A DNA stretch of 64,000 nucleotides from positions 310,001 through 374,000 of the forward strand of contig NZ_JAPWHB010000003.1 in NCBI RefSeq assembly GCF_027214025.1, given 5' to 3'. Below, piece by piece: positions 7,170-16,416 of the stretch. The stretch comes from Parahoeflea alexandrii (GTDB lineage Bacteria > Pseudomonadota > Alphaproteobacteria > Rhizobiales > Rhizobiaceae). Made by a program: the position numbers and the translations under genes. Below the pieces are notes generated by a model. The model was not told where the DNA came from and ran no database searches. It worked only from the letters and a program-made list of their open reading frames with translations. Numbering within the stretch: position 1 is the first letter of the stretch; every line of letters begins with the position of its first letter.

Positions 7170-8267
7170 TCAGGCCTTTGCGCCGCGCTTGCCGTGGCCG
7201 AGCACGGCTGTGGCGGCCTGATCGAGTGGCCAGCGCGAGCGGGGGGCGAGATCCAGCCGATTGGCCGGAAGTCCTGCGGCCAGGCGTTCGGCGCCGGCCC
7301 AGGCGATCATGGCGGCGTTGTCGGTGCACAGGTTGAGCGGCGGCGCAATGAAGCGGAAACCGGCTTTTTCAGCGCGGTTCTCCAGCGTGGCGCGGATCGC
7401 CTTGTTGGCGGCGACGCCGCCGGCGACCACAAGTGCCGGCTTCGATCCGGTTCCGAAACGCTCTGTGAAGCGCTCCAGCGCCATGGCGATCCGGTCATCG
7501 ATGCTTGCGGTGACCGAGGCCTGGAAGGCCAGGCACAGATCGGCGATGGTCTGCTGCGACAGCGGCGCCTGTTCCTCCGCCATCTGCCGCACGGCGGTCT
7601 TCAGGCCGGAGAAGGAGAAATCCAGCCGCGGGTCCTTTCGCATCGGCACCGGCAGCCGGAAGCGCTTCGGCTCACCCGAAAGGGCCGCATGTTCGACCGC
7701 AGGCCCGCCGGGATAGCCGAGACCGAGCAGCTTGGCGGTCTTGTCGAAGGCCTCGCCGAGCGCATCGTCGATGGTGGTGCCCCAGCGTTCATAGTCGTTG
7801 ACGCCCTTGACCAGCACGATCTGGGTGTGGCCGCCCGACACCAGCAGCAGCAGATAGGGAAAGGCGACATTGTCGGTGAGGCGGGCGGTCAGCGCATGGC
7901 CCTCGAGATGGTTGATGCCGAGAAAGGGCTTGTCCGCCGCCATGGCGATGGCCTTGGCTGTCATCAGCCCGACCATCAGTCCGCCGATCAGCCCCGGTCC
8001 CGAGGTAACCGCGACCGCATCGATGCCCGCGAGCGGTACCCCGCTTTCTGAAAGCGCCTGCTCGACCAGCCGGTCGAGCGTCGAGACATGCGAGCGGGCG
8101 GCAAGTTCGGGCACCACGCCGCCAAAGGCCGAATGCAGATCGAGCTGGCTCAGCACCACGTCGGAAAGGATTTCGCCGGTGCCGTCGGCAAAGCGGCGGA
8201 CGACGGACGCGGCGGTCTCGTCGCAGCTTGTCTCGATTCCCAGAATATCCATGCTGCCGGTGGTCAT
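7170..8267 (-). CDS. tsaD: tRNA N6-adenosine threonylcarbamoyltransferase TsaD
   Basis: TsaD (Kae1/Gcp) transfers threonylcarbamoyl from TC-AMP to A37 of ANN-decoding tRNAs, acting with TsaB, TsaE and TsaC. The protein shows [12 protein letters not shown] at the N-terminus, the metal-binding HLEGH motif, [11 protein letters not shown], and [13 protein letters not shown] of the ASKHA fold; 365 residues is the normal length. The frame stays open upstream, but the conserved N-terminus fixes the start at 8267 ([12 protein letters not shown], with AGGGA just upstream) or 8252. It is divergent from hemC with a 158-bp shared control region. Confidence 0.96.
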   Translation of the reverse strand: MTTGSMDILGIETSCDETAASVVRRFADGTGEILSDVVLSQLDLHSAFGGVVPELAARSHVSTLDRLVEQALSESGVPLAGIDAVAVTSGPGLIGGLMVGLMTAKAIAMAADKPFLGINHLEGHALTARLTDNVAFPYLLLLVSGGHTQIVLVKGVNDYERWGTTIDDALGEAFDKTAKLLGLGYPGGPAVEHAALSGEPKRFRLPVPMRKDPRLDFSFSGLKTAVRQMAEEQAPLSQQTIADLCLAFQASVTASIDDRIAMALERFTERFGTGSKPALVVAGGVAANKAIRATLENRAEKAGFRFIAPPLNLCTDNAAMIAWAGAERLAAGLPANRLDLAPRSRWPLDQAATAVLGHGKRGAKA

Positions 8268-8425
8268 GCCCGTCCCTGTTGTCGGCGCTGCATCGTCCGT
8301 ATCCCGCCGGGTGCGTACGATGTGAATGCCTTGATGTGACGCCTGCAAGCCAGCGTCCGAATGTTGCGCTCGGGAGATGATCCCGGTACCTGTCTGTCGG
8401 TAACAACGGATCGGATGTCTTGCAA

Positions 8426-9349
8426 ATGAAACCTTATCGCATCGGTACCCGCGGCAGTCCGCTTGCCCTGGCGCAGGCGCACGAAACCCGAGCCCGGCTG
8501 ATGGCGGCGCACACGCTGCCCGAGGATGCATTCGAGATCGTGGTGCTGTCGACCAAGGGCGACCGGGTCACCGACCGGCCGCTGTCGGAGATCGGCGGCA
8601 AGGGGCTGTTCACCGAGGAGCTCGAGGAGCAGCTGAGCGACGGACGGCTCGATCTGGCGGTGCATTCATCGAAGGACATGCCGACCGTGCTGCCCGAAGG
8701 CCTCGGCCTGGTGGCCTTTCTCGAGCGCGAGGATGTGCGCGACGCCTTTATCGGCCGCGCCGCGCCCCGGCTCGAAGACCTGCCGCAAAATGCCGTGGTC
8801 GGGTCCTCGTCATTGAGGCGGCAGGCACTGATCCGGCGGCTGCGGCCGGATCTTTCGGTCATCACCTTCAGGGGCCAGGTGGAAACACGGCTGCGCAAGC
8901 TTGATGAGGGGCAGGTCGACGCGACGCTCTTGGCGCATGCCGGGCTGAAGCGGCTCGGCAATACCGGCGTGATCACCGAATTGCTCGATCCCGAAAGCTT
9001 CCCGCCGGCGCCGGGTCAGGGTGCCATCTGCATCGAGGCCAGGACCGGCGACCAACGGATCACTGATTTGTTGGCGCCGATCAACCATGCCGACACACAG
9101 GCAGCACTTCTGTGTGAGCGGGCGTTCCTCGGCGCGCTTGACGGCTCCTGCCGCACGCCGATTGCCGGGCTAGCAAGGATCTCCGAGGGCCGGATTTCGT
9201 TCTACGGCATGATTCTGACACCCGACGGCTCGGTCTGGCACGACATCCGCGCCGAGGGTCCGGTCGGCGATGCCGCTCAACTCGGCGCCGCCGCGGGCGC
9301 GGAGGTGCGCGGCAAGGCGGCCAGCGGCTTTTTCGACAGCTGGGCCTGA
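8426..9349 (+). CDS. hemC: porphobilinogen deaminase (hydroxymethylbilane synthase)
   Basis: HemC condenses four porphobilinogens into hydroxymethylbilane in tetrapyrrole synthesis. The N-terminus [14 protein letters not shown], the catalytic-region STKGDRV and HSSKDMPT, and Cys242 in [10 protein letters not shown] (attachment point of the dipyrromethane cofactor) are all intact; 307 residues is the family length. ATG 8426 is used; a TTG six bases upstream would add two residues. First gene of a run hemC-hemD-Mic60-HemY-TerB, with hemD beginning 10 bases after its stop. Confidence 0.96.
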   Translation: MKPYRIGTRGSPLALAQAHETRARLMAAHTLPEDAFEIVVLSTKGDRVTDRPLSEIGGKGLFTEELEEQLSDGRLDLAVHSSKDMPTVLPEGLGLVAFLEREDVRDAFIGRAAPRLEDLPQNAVVGSSSLRRQALIRRLRPDLSVITFRGQVETRLRKLDEGQVDATLLAHAGLKRLGNTGVITELLDPESFPPAPGQGAICIEARTGDQRITDLLAPINHADTQAALLCERAFLGALDGSCRTPIAGLARISEGRISFYGMILTPDGSVWHDIRAEGPVGDAAQLGAAAGAEVRGKAASGFFDSWA

Positions 9350-9359
9350 GGCCGGGCCG

Positions 9360-10124
9360 ATGCGCGTTCTGGTGACGCGGCCGGAACCTGGGGGACAACG
9401 CACTGCCGAGCGGCTCGCCGGACTGGGTCACGATCCGGTGCGTATGCCCCTGTTCGAAACCGTTGTCACGGCCAGGCCCGGCGATCTGCCTCCCGCGGAG
9501 ACCATTTCGGGGTTGATCGCCACCAGCGCCCGCGCCTTCGCCATGTTCGGGCAGGGCGGCGTGTCCGGAACAGGGCTTGCCGGCGTGCCGGTTTACACCG
9601 TGGGGCCTGCCACGGCGCAGGCCGCGCGGGATGCGGGATTTCTCCATGTCGAGGGAGCCGGCGGGACGGCGAAGGCGCTCTCGGAGTCCCTGATCCGTCT
9701 TCGGTCGCAAGATGTGACCGGCGGGGAGGCGAGCGGTCCGGGGGTCCGGAAAGGTGCCTTGGTCTATCTGGCCGGTGTGCCGCGCACGGCTGTCATCGAG
9801 ACGGCGCTCGAGGCGGATGAACCCGGTTCCCGGGTGATCGATTGCTACAGAATGGCAGAAATAAGTTATTCGACTGACATTTTAAAATCGGACTTTTTGT
9901 CGCCGCCGCCCGATGTCGTCATGCTGTATTCGGCCAATGCGGCGCGGCGGCTTTCGGCTCTGTTGGACGCCGCAAACCTTGCCGGATGCCTTGATTCCAC
10001 TCGTTTTCTCTGCCTCTCGCCGGCGATCGCGAGCCAGCTGCGCAAGACCTGGCAAGACCGATCGGTTGTTGCCGGGCGCCCGGATGAGGACAGCCTGCTT
10101 GCATCGCTTGCCGGGTTGGGATGA
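9360..10124 (+). CDS. hemD: uroporphyrinogen-III synthase
   Basis: HemD cyclises hydroxymethylbilane with inversion of ring D. At 254 residues it is a normal-sized, poorly conserved member: it begins MRVLVTRPEPGGQRTAERL, contains GLIATSARAF and the YTVGPATAQAARDAGF segment, and a second half around VMLYSANAARRLSAL. Position directly behind hemC supports the call. The stretch near 9850-9900 (ISYSTDILKSDFL) is locally more A/T-rich but stays in frame. Confidence 0.93.
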   Translation: MRVLVTRPEPGGQRTAERLAGLGHDPVRMPLFETVVTARPGDLPPAETISGLIATSARAFAMFGQGGVSGTGLAGVPVYTVGPATAQAARDAGFLHVEGAGGTAKALSESLIRLRSQDVTGGEASGPGVRKGALVYLAGVPRTAVIETALEADEPGSRVIDCYRMAEISYSTDILKSDFLSPPPDVVMLYSANAARRLSALLDAANLAGCLDSTRFLCLSPAIASQLRKTWQDRSVVAGRPDEDSLLASLAGLG

Positions 10125-10214
10125 TTTGCCGGAACCACCGCCACGGTTTGAGCGTATTGCGACCAAAGGCTGCGCAAGACCAGCCGCGCCAAACCAGACC
10201 ATTCAGGAGATGCC

Positions 10215-11705
10215 ATGAGCAAGGGCCCCACCCCGCGACACTCCAAGTCGCCGAAGCCTGTCACCATCGACCTCGACGCCACCGATGTGACGCCGAAGGG
10301 CGAGGCCGCGACAACCAAGTCGTCGGCGACGGGGCCGGCTGTCGGCAGGACGCCCGATCCGGTGGACCCGGAGAACTCCGGCGGCCAGGCAGCAGATACG
10401 GCGAGAACCGCATCGGCAGGCGGCAGCGACAGCGCTTCCAGGCCAGAAGCCGCGGCGAAGGCCGAGACAGCGAGCGCCTCCGGGCCGGCCAAGACAACGG
10501 ATCCCGCGAAGGCGCCGGATCCCGCCAGGACGACGACGGATCAGAAGGACGCGAAGGCCAGTGCTGCGGCGGCAAAGCCGGAAACATCGGGTTCGACGGG
10601 TTCGGCGAATGCCAAACCCGCCGCTGCCCCCGCCAAGAACGGCGGCGGTCTCGGCATGGTGATGTCCGGCCTGATTGGTGCCGTGATCGCGCTTGGCGGC
10701 GGCTATGCGCTTCAAGCCGGCGGGATGTTGCCGGCCCCTGGCGCCGGTGGCGATCCGGTTGCCCCAGTGGCGTCGAAGGTTGATGCCCTTTCCTCCCAGC
10801 TCGAAACGCTGACGCAGCAGATGTCCGCGTCCGCCTCGCAGGGCGGCTCCGAGCTGCCGGCCGAGCTTTCCGCCCGTCTCGATGGTCTTGAAGCCGCTGT
10901 TGCCAAAGCGGGAGCAGGGAGCGGCGACGACCCGGCGGCGCTCGCCGCACTTGAAGATCGGTTTGCCGGTCTCGAGGGCAAGATCGCCGCGCTTGCGGAG
11001 GCAGGCACGGCGGCTGCCCCGGACCCGGAACTGACGGCACAAATGAACGAGCTCAGGGCCGCCCAGAGCGGTGTTCAGAGCGCAATTGCCGAGCTTCGGT
11101 CCAGCACCGACACGCTTGCAAGCAAGATCAGCGAGCTGGAACAGGGCCAGCAGGAGCTTTCGGCGCAGGTCGATGCGCCATCGCGGCAGATCGACCTGGC
11201 GCGGGCCATCGCAGCAGCCGGCCTCAAGTCGGCGATTGACCGGGGCGGGCCGTTCATGAGCGAGCTCGAGGCCTTCGCCTCGGTGGCGCCGGACGATCCG
11301 GCGGTTGCCGAACTGAGGGATCTTGCCGCACGCGGCGTTCCCAGCCGCGCCGAGCTGGTTGCCGGGTTTTCCGATGCCGCAAGCAAGGCGATTGCCGCGG
11401 CCGATCCGGGTGACCCGCAGGCCGGGCTGGTGGACCGGCTGATGTCTAGCGCCATGTCGGTGGTCAAGGTGCGCAAGGTCGGCGACGTTGCGGGCGACAG
11501 CGCCGAGGCGATCGTCGCCCGCGCCGAAACGCGGCTCATCAACGGCGATCTCGAGGCGGCGCTGACCGAATGGAACACGCTGCCCGAAGCCTCCCGCGCG
11601 GCCACATCGGAATATGGCGAAGCGCTGGCGGCGCGCGCCCGCTCCGAAAAGCTGATCGCCGCGGCCATGGCGCCATCGGCAACTTCCGCAGCCCCGGCCA
11701 ACTAG
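10215..11705 (+). CDS. alphaproteobacterial Mic60/mitofilin-like membrane protein (COG4223)
   Basis: A 496-residue protein with the architecture of alphaproteobacterial Mic60: an Ala/Lys/Pro-rich disordered N-terminus (1-145), one transmembrane helix (about 147-170, GLIGAVIALGGGYAL), a long region of predicted coiled coil (about 185-330) and a C-terminal mitofilin-like helical domain (PFMSELEAFASVAP to the end). In mitochondria Mic60 shapes crista junctions; bacterial homologues bend or tether inner membrane to outer membrane and lie beside haem genes, exactly as here between hemD and the HemY-like gene. AGGAGA precedes the ATG. Family placement rests on architecture and neighbourhood. Confidence 0.85.
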   Translation: MSKGPTPRHSKSPKPVTIDLDATDVTPKGEAATTKSSATGPAVGRTPDPVDPENSGGQAADTARTASAGGSDSASRPEAAAKAETASASGPAKTTDPAKAPDPARTTTDQKDAKASAAAAKPETSGSTGSANAKPAAAPAKNGGGLGMVMSGLIGAVIALGGGYALQAGGMLPAPGAGGDPVAPVASKVDALSSQLETLTQQMSASASQGGSELPAELSARLDGLEAAVAKAGAGSGDDPAALAALEDRFAGLEGKIAALAEAGTAAAPDPELTAQMNELRAAQSGVQSAIAELRSSTDTLASKISELEQGQQELSAQVDAPSRQIDLARAIAAAGLKSAIDRGGPFMSELEAFASVAPDDPAVAELRDLAARGVPSRAELVAGFSDAASKAIAAADPGDPQAGLVDRLMSSAMSVVKVRKVGDVAGDSAEAIVARAETRLINGDLEAALTEWNTLPEASRAATSEYGEALAARARSEKLIAAAMAPSATSAAPAN

Positions 11706-11715
11706 GAGATCCAGG

Positions 11716-13515
11716 ATGATCCGCTTGCTATTCTATGTTGTCCTGGTTTCGGCCCTTGCCTTCGGTTTTGCCTGGCTTGCCGACCGGCCGGGCGATCTGT
11801 CCATCGTCTGGCAGGACCGCCAGATCGAAATGTCGCTGATGACGGCCGTCACCATGGTCGTTTCGCTGGTCGCGGCCATCATGATCACATGGTGGCTGAT
11901 CCGCACGATCCTCTATTCCCCGCGCACCGTTGCCCGTTATTTCCGGGCCAGCAAGCGCGACCGCGGCTACCAGGCCCTGTCGACCGGCCTGCTGGCGGCC
12001 GGTGCGGGCGATGCGGCGATGGCCCGCAAGATGAACAAGCGCACCAAGGGCTTGCTCAATGCCGACCAGGAGCCGCTGATTCATCTGCTTGATGTGCAGG
12101 CGGCGCTGATCGAGGGTCACCACGATGAAGCCCGCAAGCTGTTCGAGGCGATGGCTGAGGATCCGGAAACGAAGCTTCTTGGTCTGAGGGGGCTTTATCT
12201 GGAGGCCCAGCGCCAGGGCGCGGACGAGGCGGCGCAGCATTATGCCGAAACCGCGGCCGAACAGGCGCCGCACCTGCCATGGGCGGGTGCCGCCGCACTG
12301 TCCTACCGGACACGGGAAGGCAAATGGGACGAGGCGCTGCAACTCCTGGAACGGCAGCGCCAGGCCGGCACGATCGAGGCCAAGGCCGCCGACCGCACCA
12401 AGGCCGTGCTTCTGACCGCCCGCGCACGCGACCATGTCGACAGCGATCCGTCGTCGGCCCGCGACGATGCGCTCAACGCGCTGAAACTGGCGCCGGCATT
12501 CCCGCCGGCCGCGGTGATTGCGACAAAGGCGCTGCTGCGCCAGGACAATCTGCGCAAGGCCGCGAGGATCCTGGAAACCGCCTGGAAGGCCAGTCCGCAT
12601 CCGGAAATAGCCGAGGCCTATGTGCGGGCGCGCGTCGGCGACACCTCCGCCGACCGGCTGAAGCGGGCCGAACGGCTTGAGAAACTCAAGCCGCTCAATC
12701 CGCAGTCGTTTGACGTGGTGGCACGCGCAGCGCTCGAGGCCCGCCGTTTCGACCTTGCCCGGGAAAAGGCCGAAGCCTCCGCGCGGCTTCAGCCCTGCGA
12801 AGGCATCTACCTGCTGCTCGCCGACATCGAGGAAGCCGAGACCGGTGACCAGGGCCGTGTCCGCCACTGGTTGAGCCAGGCGGTTCGCGCGCCGCGTGAT
12901 CCGGCCTGGACGGCGGACGGCTATGTATCGGAGACATGGGAGCCGGTTTCTCCGGTCAGCGGCAAGCTCGACGCCTTCGAATGGAAGGTTCCGGTCGAGC
13001 AGCTGGCGGGCCCGAGCCTCGACAACCAGCCTCCGGCACAGGCCTTTGACCGGGCGATGGCCAGCCTGCCGCCGATCCGCGAGACTGCGGCTCCGGAAAC
13101 GTCAACCCCGATCGCCGATCCGCTGGTCGAAGCCGTGGCGCCGGCGGAAAATGCAGGCGAGGCCCCCAGGCCCGGCGGCGCCAGCAAGCCCGCCGCCGTG
13201 ATCGACGCGGAGGTGGTGTCGGGCTCGGCGCCGGTCGTCGCGAAAGCCAACGGATCGGGAGCGGCGAGCAAGGACTCCCCGGCTGTGGTGAAGCAAGGTG
13301 AACTGGATGCCGCCGAGGAGAAGACAGCTCTCGAGGCGGCAGCGGACGACGCCGATGACGGGATCGAAAAGAAGTCCCAGGAAGAACCGGCGAAACCCGA
13401 CCCCGAAGCCGAAGCCCGCGCGAAGGAGGAGAGCTTCCTGACCCACCGGCCGGACGATCCGGGGATCGATGTCAATGCCGAGCCCGAAAAGCCCGGACGT
13501 TTCCGGCTGTTCTGA
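11716..13515 (+). CDS. HemY N-terminal domain / TPR membrane protein
   Basis: A 599-residue inner-membrane protein of the proteobacterial HemY-like family (not protoporphyrinogen oxidase). Two transmembrane helices (about 3-20 and 41-65, the latter followed by a Trp-rich loop and RTVARYFRASKRDRGYQALSTG) precede tetratricopeptide repeats spanning roughly 80-390. The last 170 residues are a low-complexity Ala/Glu/Pro tail. It starts 10 bases behind the Mic60-like gene and is certainly cotranscribed. The family is genetically associated with haem synthesis; a role as scaffold is likely but unproven. Confidence 0.9.
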   Translation: MIRLLFYVVLVSALAFGFAWLADRPGDLSIVWQDRQIEMSLMTAVTMVVSLVAAIMITWWLIRTILYSPRTVARYFRASKRDRGYQALSTGLLAAGAGDAAMARKMNKRTKGLLNADQEPLIHLLDVQAALIEGHHDEARKLFEAMAEDPETKLLGLRGLYLEAQRQGADEAAQHYAETAAEQAPHLPWAGAAALSYRTREGKWDEALQLLERQRQAGTIEAKAADRTKAVLLTARARDHVDSDPSSARDDALNALKLAPAFPPAAVIATKALLRQDNLRKAARILETAWKASPHPEIAEAYVRARVGDTSADRLKRAERLEKLKPLNPQSFDVVARAALEARRFDLAREKAEASARLQPCEGIYLLLADIEEAETGDQGRVRHWLSQAVRAPRDPAWTADGYVSETWEPVSPVSGKLDAFEWKVPVEQLAGPSLDNQPPAQAFDRAMASLPPIRETAAPETSTPIADPLVEAVAPAENAGEAPRPGGASKPAAVIDAEVVSGSAPVVAKANGSGAASKDSPAVVKQGELDAAEEKTALEAAADDADDGIEKKSQEEPAKPDPEAEARAKEESFLTHRPDDPGIDVNAEPEKPGRFRLF

Positions 13516-13538
13516 ACCGGTGTTGAGAAGGATAGCGA

Positions 13539-14024
13539 ATGCTTGATCAGATACGCGCCTTTCTGGGCAGTCTGCGCGACGGAAACCAGCGCAAGGCGGA
13601 TGCCAGCAATCCCGATGTCGCCGCCGTGGCGCTGTTCTTTCATGTTATCGGCGCAGACGGGGTGGTCGATGAAGTCGAATCGGAGAAACTCCGGGAGCTG
13701 ATAGTCCAGGAGTACGATCTCAGCGGCGACGAGATGCGGGAGCTCATCGAAGCGGGACAGCAGGCTGATCGTGAAGCGGTGGATCTCTACCAGTTCACCA
13801 GCATCCTCAACCGCTCGCTGGAGCCGGATGCAAAGGTTCATTTCATCGAGCTGTTGTGGAACCTGGCCTATGCCGATGGCCATCGGCATGAGCTTGAAGA
13901 CCACGTGGTCTGGCGGATTGCCGACCTGATGGGCGTGTCGAGCCGCGACCGGGTGCTGGCCCGCCAGCGGGCGCTTGCGGCCGCGGGTCTCGGTGACGCA
14001 GAGGAAGCGGGCGACAGCGACTGA
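13539..14024 (+). CDS. TerB family protein
   Basis: A 161-residue all-helical TerB-like protein: AALFFHVIGADGVVDEVESEKLREL and LLWNLAYADGHRHELEDHVVWRIADL are the paired acidic, metal-binding-type helices typical of the family (first recognised in tellurite resistance). AAGGATA lies 7 bases before the ATG. As the last gene behind hemC-hemD-Mic60-HemY it is probably part of the same operon. No other ter genes are present, so a tellurite role should not be assumed. Confidence 0.9.
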   Translation: MLDQIRAFLGSLRDGNQRKADASNPDVAAVALFFHVIGADGVVDEVESEKLRELIVQEYDLSGDEMRELIEAGQQADREAVDLYQFTSILNRSLEPDAKVHFIELLWNLAYADGHRHELEDHVVWRIADLMGVSSRDRVLARQRALAAAGLGDAEEAGDSD

Positions 14025-14160
14025 GATCTGGCCGGCCCTATCTTGGCAACTGCCTCGAAGCGCAGATCCTGGTCAACCTTCTGAGGCGCCGCCCGGTGCC
14101 CAGAACGGCCGTGCGAATCCGGAGGGCGGCTGGTCTAAGATGCGGCGCTGCTTGCTTGGC

Positions 14161-15462
14161 TCAAGCCGTTCCTGGGCCGGATTTTTCCGGCTGATCCTGT
14201 CCTGCCCTGAGGGCTGCCCGGCTTTCCTCGGCGTCGCGGTCGAGCGACTGGATCTGTCTGAGCTGCGGGAAGCCGAAACTCCAGGCCAATGCCACGGCCA
14301 GCGTCCCGGCGCCGCCGATCACCACGGCTGCCACCGGACCGATCAGCGAGGCCATGACGCCTGCGCGGAATTCGCCCAGCTCGTTGGAGGCGCCGATGAA
14401 CACCATGTTGACGGCGCTGACCCGGCCGCGCAGCTCGTCCGGTGTCCACAACTGCACCAGGCTCTGGCGAACATAGACCGAAATCATGTCGGAGGCGCCC
14501 ATGACGATCAGCGCGGCCATGGTCAGCGGCAGGGATTTCGACAAGCCGAACACCACAGTCGCCGCTCCGAACACGCCGACGGCAATGAACATGGCCCGCC
14601 CGGCATGCCTGCGGATCGGCCGCGAGGCGAGAAAGATTGCCATGCCGATGGCGCCGATGCCGGGGCTGGCGCGCAGCAGGCCGAGCCCCCAGGGACCGAG
14701 CTCTAGCACATCGCGGGCAAACACCGGCATCAGGGCGATGGCGCCGCCGAGCAGCACGGCAAACATGTCGAGCGAGATGGCGCCGAGCACGATCTTCTGG
14801 TTGCGGACATAGCTGAACCCGGCCATGAGGGTTTTCCAGCTCTGGCCTTCGCCGCGCGAGCGCTGCAGCGGCGGTGGTACCAAAGCGATGGCAATGATCG
14901 CGGCGGCGAAGAAGAAACAGGCCGTCAGGTAGGGTACTGTTGCACCCAGCCCGTAGAGCAGGCCGCCGGCGACCGGGCCGACGATGGTCGCGGTCTGCCA
15001 GGAGGTCGAGTTCCAGGCAATCGCATTGGGCAGGTCCCTGGCGGGCACCAGGTTGGGCGCGAGCGACTGCGAGGCCGGGGCGAAAAATGCCCGCGAGATG
15101 CCGATGACCAGCAGCACGGCGAAGATCGGCAGCGGCGAGGTGAGACCCTGCCAGGCGAAGAACACCAATACCAGCGCCGACAGGCCGATGACGATCTCGC
15201 AGATCAGCATGATGGTACGGCGGCCATAGCGGTCGGCGGCCGCACCGGTGAACAGGATCAGCACCAGTGCCGGCAGAAACTGGATCAGTCCGACCAGCCC
15301 GAGATCGAAGGGATCGCGCGTCAGATCGTAGATCTGCCAGCCGACCGAGACGCTGATGATCTGCAGGGCAAAGGTCGACAGGAACCGGGCCGTAAAATAG
15401 AGCGTGAAGGCGCGGTGGCGGAAGGCGGCATAACGGTCGTCCGCGGGAGCAGGGGATGGCAT
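14161..15462 (-). CDS. MFS transporter, EntS/MFS_3-like
   Basis: A 433-residue major facilitator with twelve predicted membrane helices. The loop 2-3 motif appears as GAAADRYGRRTIML, and its counterpart in the second half is the weaker LASRPIRRHAGRAM; the helix pattern and loop FFAPASQSLAPNLVPARDLPNAIAWN match the EntS-like MFS_3 group, which exports siderophores, drugs or other small molecules. Start ATG 15462 is chosen because GGAC lies about 7 bases upstream and the earlier GTG has none. No siderophore genes are near, so the substrate is unknown. Confidence 0.9.
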   Translation of the reverse strand: MPSPAPADDRYAAFRHRAFTLYFTARFLSTFALQIISVSVGWQIYDLTRDPFDLGLVGLIQFLPALVLILFTGAAADRYGRRTIMLICEIVIGLSALVLVFFAWQGLTSPLPIFAVLLVIGISRAFFAPASQSLAPNLVPARDLPNAIAWNSTSWQTATIVGPVAGGLLYGLGATVPYLTACFFFAAAIIAIALVPPPLQRSRGEGQSWKTLMAGFSYVRNQKIVLGAISLDMFAVLLGGAIALMPVFARDVLELGPWGLGLLRASPGIGAIGMAIFLASRPIRRHAGRAMFIAVGVFGAATVVFGLSKSLPLTMAALIVMGASDMISVYVRQSLVQLWTPDELRGRVSAVNMVFIGASNELGEFRAGVMASLIGPVAAVVIGGAGTLAVALAWSFGFPQLRQIQSLDRDAEESRAALRAGQDQPEKSGPGTA

Positions 15463-15614
15463 GGGCTTCGTCCGGTTGGTGCGCGCCGAGCTATACACGA
15501 ACCGGAGAGCAGCGCCATCATCTTGTGGCGTGTGAATCGCGCCTTAACCCTGCCGGATCATCGGGGCGGCGGTGCTCTTGCCGCTGGCGTCTTGAGTGTC
15601 TACATGTCTGTCAC

Positions 15615-15722
15615 GCTAGGGCATTCCCGGTGAAAACGGAATCACCGAAAATGCCCTAGCTTATTGTTTTCACGCACTTCCGGACGCGAAACCGGTTCTC
15701 ACTTTCGCTGGAATTGCTCTAG
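15615..15722. repeat. RIME1-like palindromic intergenic element
   Basis: About 108 bp with two dyads. The first has perfect 11-bp outer arms, GCTAGGGCATT (15615-15625) and AATGCCCTAGC (15650-15660), plus inner arms CGGTGA/TCACCG. The second has GCGAAA (15686-15691) and TTTCGC (15703-15708), and the element ends in CTCTAG. This organisation and wording match the RIME1 family of short intergenic mosaic elements that are repeated in Rhizobiaceae genomes. It ends 18 bp before the yggT start codon, so it would lie in that gene's leader or promoter. Confidence 0.72.
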
Positions 15723-15740
15723 GAACAGCCGGAGAATCTT

Positions 15741-16031
15741 ATGATTGCAGTGTTTTCAACCATCGACATGGTTCTGGGTCTCTACACCTGGATCATCATC
15801 GGCAGCGCCATCTTCTCCTGGCTTTACGCCTTCAACGTGGTCAATCCGAACAACCGTTTCGTCGGCATGATCGGCGAGTTCCTCTACAAGGCGACGGAAC
15901 CGGCGCTCAGGCCGATCCGCCGGATCATTCCGGATCTCGGCGGGCTCGATATTTCACCGATCGTGCTGCTGATCGCGATCTTTTTCGTGCGCACCTTCCT
16001 TGCGACATCGATCGCACCGATGTTCTTCTGA
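15741..16031 (+). CDS. YggT family membrane protein
   Basis: A 96-residue protein with two transmembrane segments (about 5-30 and 68-92) and the YggT hallmark [23 protein letters not shown] between them. Family members are linked to cell division and osmotic tolerance, but the molecular role is open. GGAG lies 7 bases before ATG 15741. Its stop codon overlaps the proposed start of the DUF167 gene, the usual yggT-yggU partner. Confidence 0.93.
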   Translation: MIAVFSTIDMVLGLYTWIIIGSAIFSWLYAFNVVNPNNRFVGMIGEFLYKATEPALRPIRRIIPDLGGLDISPIVLLIAIFFVRTFLATSIAPMFF

Positions 16032-16339
16032 GCGGCTGGTACAAGATCACCGGCAGCGGCGCCGAGCTTGCGGTCCGGCTGACGCCTGCCGCCTCGCTCG
16101 ACCGGATCGAGGGTCTGGTCGAGGATGCGGCCGGCGCCGTGCGGCTGAAGGCGCGGGTGCGGGCCGTGGCTGAAAACAACAAGGCCAATCGCGCGCTTGA
16201 AAAGCTCATCGCCAAACAGCTCAGGATCGGAAAGACCGCGGTCCGCGTGATCTCCGGCGAGACAAGCCGATCGAAAATCATCCGTATTGACGGCGATCCG
16301 TCGCAGCTGGCCGCTGCACTCGAGACTTTGGCCGGCTGA
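16028..16339 (+). CDS. DUF167 (YggU family) protein with probable CTG start
   Basis: Translation of this frame gives [19 protein letters not shown], then [23 protein letters not shown] and [13 protein letters not shown], the full-length YggU/DUF167 fold of about 100 residues. No ATG, GTG or TTG occurs in frame between the overlapping yggT gene and the first conserved strand. The CTG at 16028 sits exactly where relatives begin and overlaps the yggT stop as CTGA, replacing the usual ATGA, so initiation at CTG by translational coupling is proposed (103 residues). A GTG at 16139 would delete the first conserved strands and is less likely. Function of the family is unknown. Confidence 0.8.
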   Translation: MSGWYKITGSGAELAVRLTPAASLDRIEGLVEDAAGAVRLKARVRAVAENNKANRALEKLIAKQLRIGKTAVRVISGETSRSKIIRIDGDPSQLAAALETLAG

Positions 16340-16416
16340 AACGCATCGCGCCGCCGGTCCGGGGGACAAGTGGCGCGAGGACTTGGTCAGATGACCATTT
16401 CTGATGACGGGCGGTT

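Noticed and set aside
14161-15462. MFS exporter as part of a siderophore cluster
   Set aside because: No biosynthetic, receptor or Fur-box sequences were seen nearby, so only a generic exporter is supported.
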